From contig JAFGXZ010000139.1 in the NCBI GenBank assembly GCA_016936335.1, positions 1-7,052 on the forward strand: a stretch of 7,052 nucleotides of DNA, read 5' to 3'. This DNA is from Fidelibacterota bacterium (GTDB lineage: Bacteria > Fidelibacterota > UBA2242). Positions 6,503 to 7,052 of the stretch are shown here, one piece after another. Below the pieces are notes generated by a model that did no database searches, had not been told where the DNA came from, and worked only from the letters and a program-made list of their open reading frames with translations. The first letter of the stretch is position 1. The number at the start of each line of letters is the position of its first letter. The position numbers were made by a program, and so were the translations under genes.

Positions 6503-6527
6503 ATATTCCCTTATAAACAGGGAATAT
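6503..6527. repeat. Perfect 9-bp inverted repeat with a 7-nt loop
   Basis: The arms ATATTCCCT (6503-6511) and AGGGAATAT (6519-6527) are exact reverse complements separated by seven bases. The repeat fills most of the gap between the propeller-like gene and the small secreted ORF. No T-tract follows on either strand and the stem has few GC pairs, so it is not a convincing intrinsic terminator. It could be an operator or an mRNA hairpin just ahead of the ribosome site at 6493-6497. Confidence 0.55.
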
Positions 6528-6539
6528 TAGCACTGTTAA

Positions 6540-7052
6540 TTAACGTTTTCCTCTGAATACAACTGCCTTGGTTTGAAAACCACTAGTCTCACCTACAGCA
6601 AACACATGATCGTTAATCTGGCTGATTCCAAGTAAGACACCATCACCCTCTAACTTGTGAAATGGCTTAATCACCTCACCATTAAAGTGATAAATTTTAT
6701 TGTATGATCCTACAATAAACAGATCGTTAATACTGTTGCCACCTATCCCTTTAACAAACATGTCATGATTGTCGAGTAAGATATTTTGGAGAAGGTTTTT
6801 CTGATGAAAGGCATACAATCCGGAATTGTCTCCCCCCCATACGGATACAATGTTATAATTTTCGTCAGAAACATAAACAACATTCGGATTATTGAAGTTA
6901 TCTTCAAATATGGGATTATCCATGCTGAACAGTTCCATCCATTCCGATCCGTCATAATAGAGCAGTATTCCAATTCCGGTCACCCAGATGCGAGTTTCAC
7001 CGGTAGCACTGTCGTAAATTCCATCAATCGTATTCAGATCAACATCAGTGCC
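6540..7052 (-). CDS. Beta-propeller-like protein, C-terminal part (N-terminus beyond the right edge)
   Basis: The frame is open to the window edge and supplies the last 170 residues of a longer protein; a GTG at 6983 is internal, not a start. The sequence shows repeated strands of the type found in bacterial beta-propellers: RIWVTGIGILLYYDGSEW, then VVYVSDENYNIVSVWGG and GLYAFHQ, then DLFIVGSYNKIYHFNGEV, then HVFAVGETSGF with AVVFRGKR at the end. The alternation of 'x-hydrophobic-x-V-G' strands with 'I-x-H/Y-F/Y-D/N-G' strands at blade-like intervals supports a propeller rather than an enzyme. No catalytic motif, membrane anchor or recognisable C-terminal sorting domain is visible. Such proteins are usually exported, but the signal peptide, if any, is off the window. 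The function is unknown and no link to phosphate uptake is evident. Confidence 0.6.
   Translation of the reverse strand, partial: GTDVDLNTIDGIYDSATGETRIWVTGIGILLYYDGSEWMELFSMDNPIFEDNFNNPNVVYVSDENYNIVSVWGGDNSGLYAFHQKNLLQNILLDNHDMFVKGIGGNSINDLFIVGSYNKIYHFNGEVIKPFHKLEGDGVLLGISQINDHVFAVGETSGFQTKAVVFRGKR

Noticed and set aside
6743..6973. 76-aa minus-strand ORF inside the propeller-like gene
   Set aside because: It is a frame shadow with no ribosome site; the overlapping frame has the repeated propeller strands.

Overview
The window carries a phosphate-starvation (Pho) locus from a Gram-negative bacterium, read entirely on the minus strand, so biological order runs from right to left. From the right edge it holds the C-terminal end of a beta-propeller-like protein, a small putative secreted protein, a decayed transposase remnant, then phoB, phoR, an outer-membrane porin, pstS, pstC and the first half of pstA, which runs off the left edge. 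The outer-membrane porin, with its C-terminal phenylalanine, and a PstS with a plain signal peptide and no lipobox indicate a two-membrane cell. I cannot fix the phylum from sequence alone. The propeller style, the porin type and the moderately AT-leaning composition would suit the FCB group and related candidate phyla, or some deltaproteobacteria-like lineages, but this is a weak guess.

Regulatory half (3541-5951): phoB encodes an OmpR/PhoB-type response regulator. phoR encodes a two-TM histidine kinase with a periplasmic domain, HAMP, PAS, HisKA and HATPase_c. The two genes overlap by 7 nt, and all catalytic motifs are intact.

Transport half (1-3420): the porin, pstS, pstC and pstA are separated by 16 nt, 15 nt and a 4-nt ATGA overlap, so they look like one transcription unit. 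In front of the porin lies a clear array of four TTMAYW-like hexamers spaced exactly 11 bp apart (3471-3509), followed at the expected distance by a -10-like element. This matches the architecture of a Pho box. I infer that phosphorylated PhoB activates porin-pstSCA, so that phosphate crosses the outer membrane through the porin, is bound by PstS and is imported by PstC/PstA. The ATPase PstB and the regulator PhoU are not in the window and would be expected beyond the left edge.

Right part (5952-7052): this looks like accessory DNA. A relic of a transposase N-terminus (HTH region), with a perfect Shine-Dalgarno but two in-frame stops within 40 codons, lies between phoB and a 63-aa signal-peptide ORF that may itself be cut short. 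Beyond it is the end of a larger beta-propeller-like protein. I see no CRISPR array, tRNA, rRNA or convincing intrinsic terminator. Most of the window is a conserved Pho/Pst system. Its most notable points are the textbook 11-bp-period Pho box and the porin built into the pst operon as its first gene.
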